64,000 nucleotides of DNA from NCBI RefSeq assembly GCF_900114115.1, contig NZ_FORX01000019.1, positions 1-64,000 on the forward strand, read 5' to 3'. The stretch is from Desulfomicrobium apsheronum (GTDB lineage: Bacteria > Desulfobacterota > Desulfovibrionia > Desulfovibrionales > Desulfomicrobiaceae). Below are positions 63,359 through 64,000 of the stretch, one piece after another. The notes beneath the pieces are model-generated. The model did no database searches. It was not told where the DNA came from and saw only the letters and a program-made list of their open reading frames with translations. Numbering within the stretch: position 1 is the first letter of the stretch; every line of letters starts with the position of its first letter. The position numbers and the translations under genes are program-made.

Positions 63359-64000
63359 TTAGTTGACGCTATGGGCGCACGTGGCGGGACATGCAGGCGC
63401 CTTGACCAGGCGGTCGTCCTCACCGAACACGTAGACATCGCAGGGCCGCACGAAGACCGAAATCTCCTGCCCGGCCTTGAAGGTCCGGACCCCCTGTTCC
63501 TGCAAAACCAGCGACCTGTTGCGATAGTGAAAATGCACAAAGGTTTCGGAACCGTTGATTTCGGCCAGCTCGACAATGGTGCGGATCTCCACGTCCTCGG
63601 GGGTCTTGCGGTTCAGATTGAAGTGGTGCGAGCGGATGCCGAATTTGTAGACGCCCGGCGGCAGATCGCACAGATGTCCGGTCAGGGGCAGATCGATGCC
63701 GATGCGCAGATGCGCCTTTTCGGCGTCGACCTCGGCGGTGATGAAGTTGATCGGTGGATCGCTGAAGACCTCGGCGACCTGCGTTGTGGCCGGATGATGG
63801 TAGACGTCGGCCGTAGGACCGGTCTGCAGCACCCTGCCCTCGTGCATGATGATGATGTTGCCGCCGAGCATGAGGGCCTCGGTGGGTTCGGTCGTGGTGT
63901 AGACCACGATGGACTCGCGCTGGCCGAAGATCTGTTGCAGCTCGTCGCGCAGCTCTTCGCGCAGTTTGTAGTCCAGGTTCACGAGGGGTTCATCGAGGAG
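63359..64000 (-). CDS. glpS: Glycerol ABC transporter ATPase (GlpS-like), 3' part
   Basis: The frame runs off the window edge; about 213 residues are seen. The first visible motif is LLDEPLVNLDYKLREELRDE, a Walker B followed by the D-loop, then YTTTEPTEALMLGG with the switch region altered (TTEP in place of THD), and the C-terminal regulatory domain with IRSHHF. Walker A and signature lie beyond the window. First of the operon as far as seen. Confidence 0.85.
   Translation of the reverse strand, partial: LLDEPLVNLDYKLREELRDELQQIFGQRESIVVYTTTEPTEALMLGGNIIIMHEGRVLQTGPTADVYHHPATTQVAEVFSDPPINFITAEVDAEKAHLRIGIDLPLTGHLCDLPPGVYKFGIRSHHFNLNRKTPEDVEIRTIVELAEINGSETFVHFHYRNRSLVLQEQGVRTFKAGQEISVFVRPCDVYVFGEDDRLVKAPACPATCAHSVN

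Overview
The window looks like a chromosomal segment of a Gram-negative, anaerobic deltaproteobacterium of the Desulfovibrionales type (Desulfomicrobium/Desulfovibrio-like). Pointers are an in-frame UGA in a HesB-like gene that fits a known sulfate-reducer selenoprotein family, a TtuA/ThiS-like thiolation pair, a DHH-CBS-nucleotidyltransferase fusion, LapA/LapB-type envelope proteins, and many diguanylate cyclase, PilZ and receiver proteins. No rRNA or taxonomic marker gene was available, so this placement is inference.

Left part, about 1-17700, is accessory DNA. It opens with the 3' end of a lipase-like gene coupled to a Tli4-like immunity lipoprotein, which resembles a type VI effector/immunity pair. 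Then come a decayed IS3-type transposase, two AT-rich lipoprotein genes, a frameshifted carboxymuconolactone-decarboxylase-like gene, an alkyltransferase-like DNA-repair gene, a second IS3 fragment that cuts off an OprB porin, a SYLF protein and a DUF4105 membrane protein. An intact IS5-family element (about 8514-9991) follows.

The element has inserted into the end of a small gene belonging to, or next to, the most unusual locus here (9981-16925, minus strand). This locus encodes a C5-cytosine DNA methyltransferase, a 978-residue protein with an Hsp90/MORC-like GHKL ATPase at one end and a histidine-kinase-like H-box and ATPase at the other, a receiver-domain protein with a large unknown C-terminal part, and a DUF3883-type nuclease-like protein. 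A small effector-associated-domain-like protein follows. It looks like a restriction-modification or anti-phage module wired through a two-component relay. The locus ends close to the 3' end of a tRNA-Asp gene, a common integration site.

Right of the tRNA-Asp/tRNA-Val pair (17731-17896) the window is GC-rich core genome. It holds, in order: the candidate selenoprotein, a receiver-GGDEF protein, tRNA thiolation genes, an LplT-Aas lipid-recycling fusion with its TetR regulator, acetyl-CoA synthetase (acs) divergent from a Pat-type lysine acetyltransferase and followed by citrate synthase, a transporter with its AraC regulator, a PAS-GGDEF protein, a metal-responsive ArsR plus SO_0444-type efflux permease, lysA, mutS, LapB-like and LapA proteins, a nucleotide-sugar epimerase and a HIT hydrolase. 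Next come a polar amino-acid ABC transporter, the DHH-CBS-CCA fusion, xerD, folK, fructose-6-phosphate aldolase, topB with a degenerate receiver/HD protein, a ParA-like/PilZ cluster, rlmH and a CinA-like gene.

The right end is a glpSTPQUV-like glycerol ABC-transporter operon read on the minus strand and cut by the window edge inside glpS. No CRISPR array, rRNA gene or replication origin was seen.
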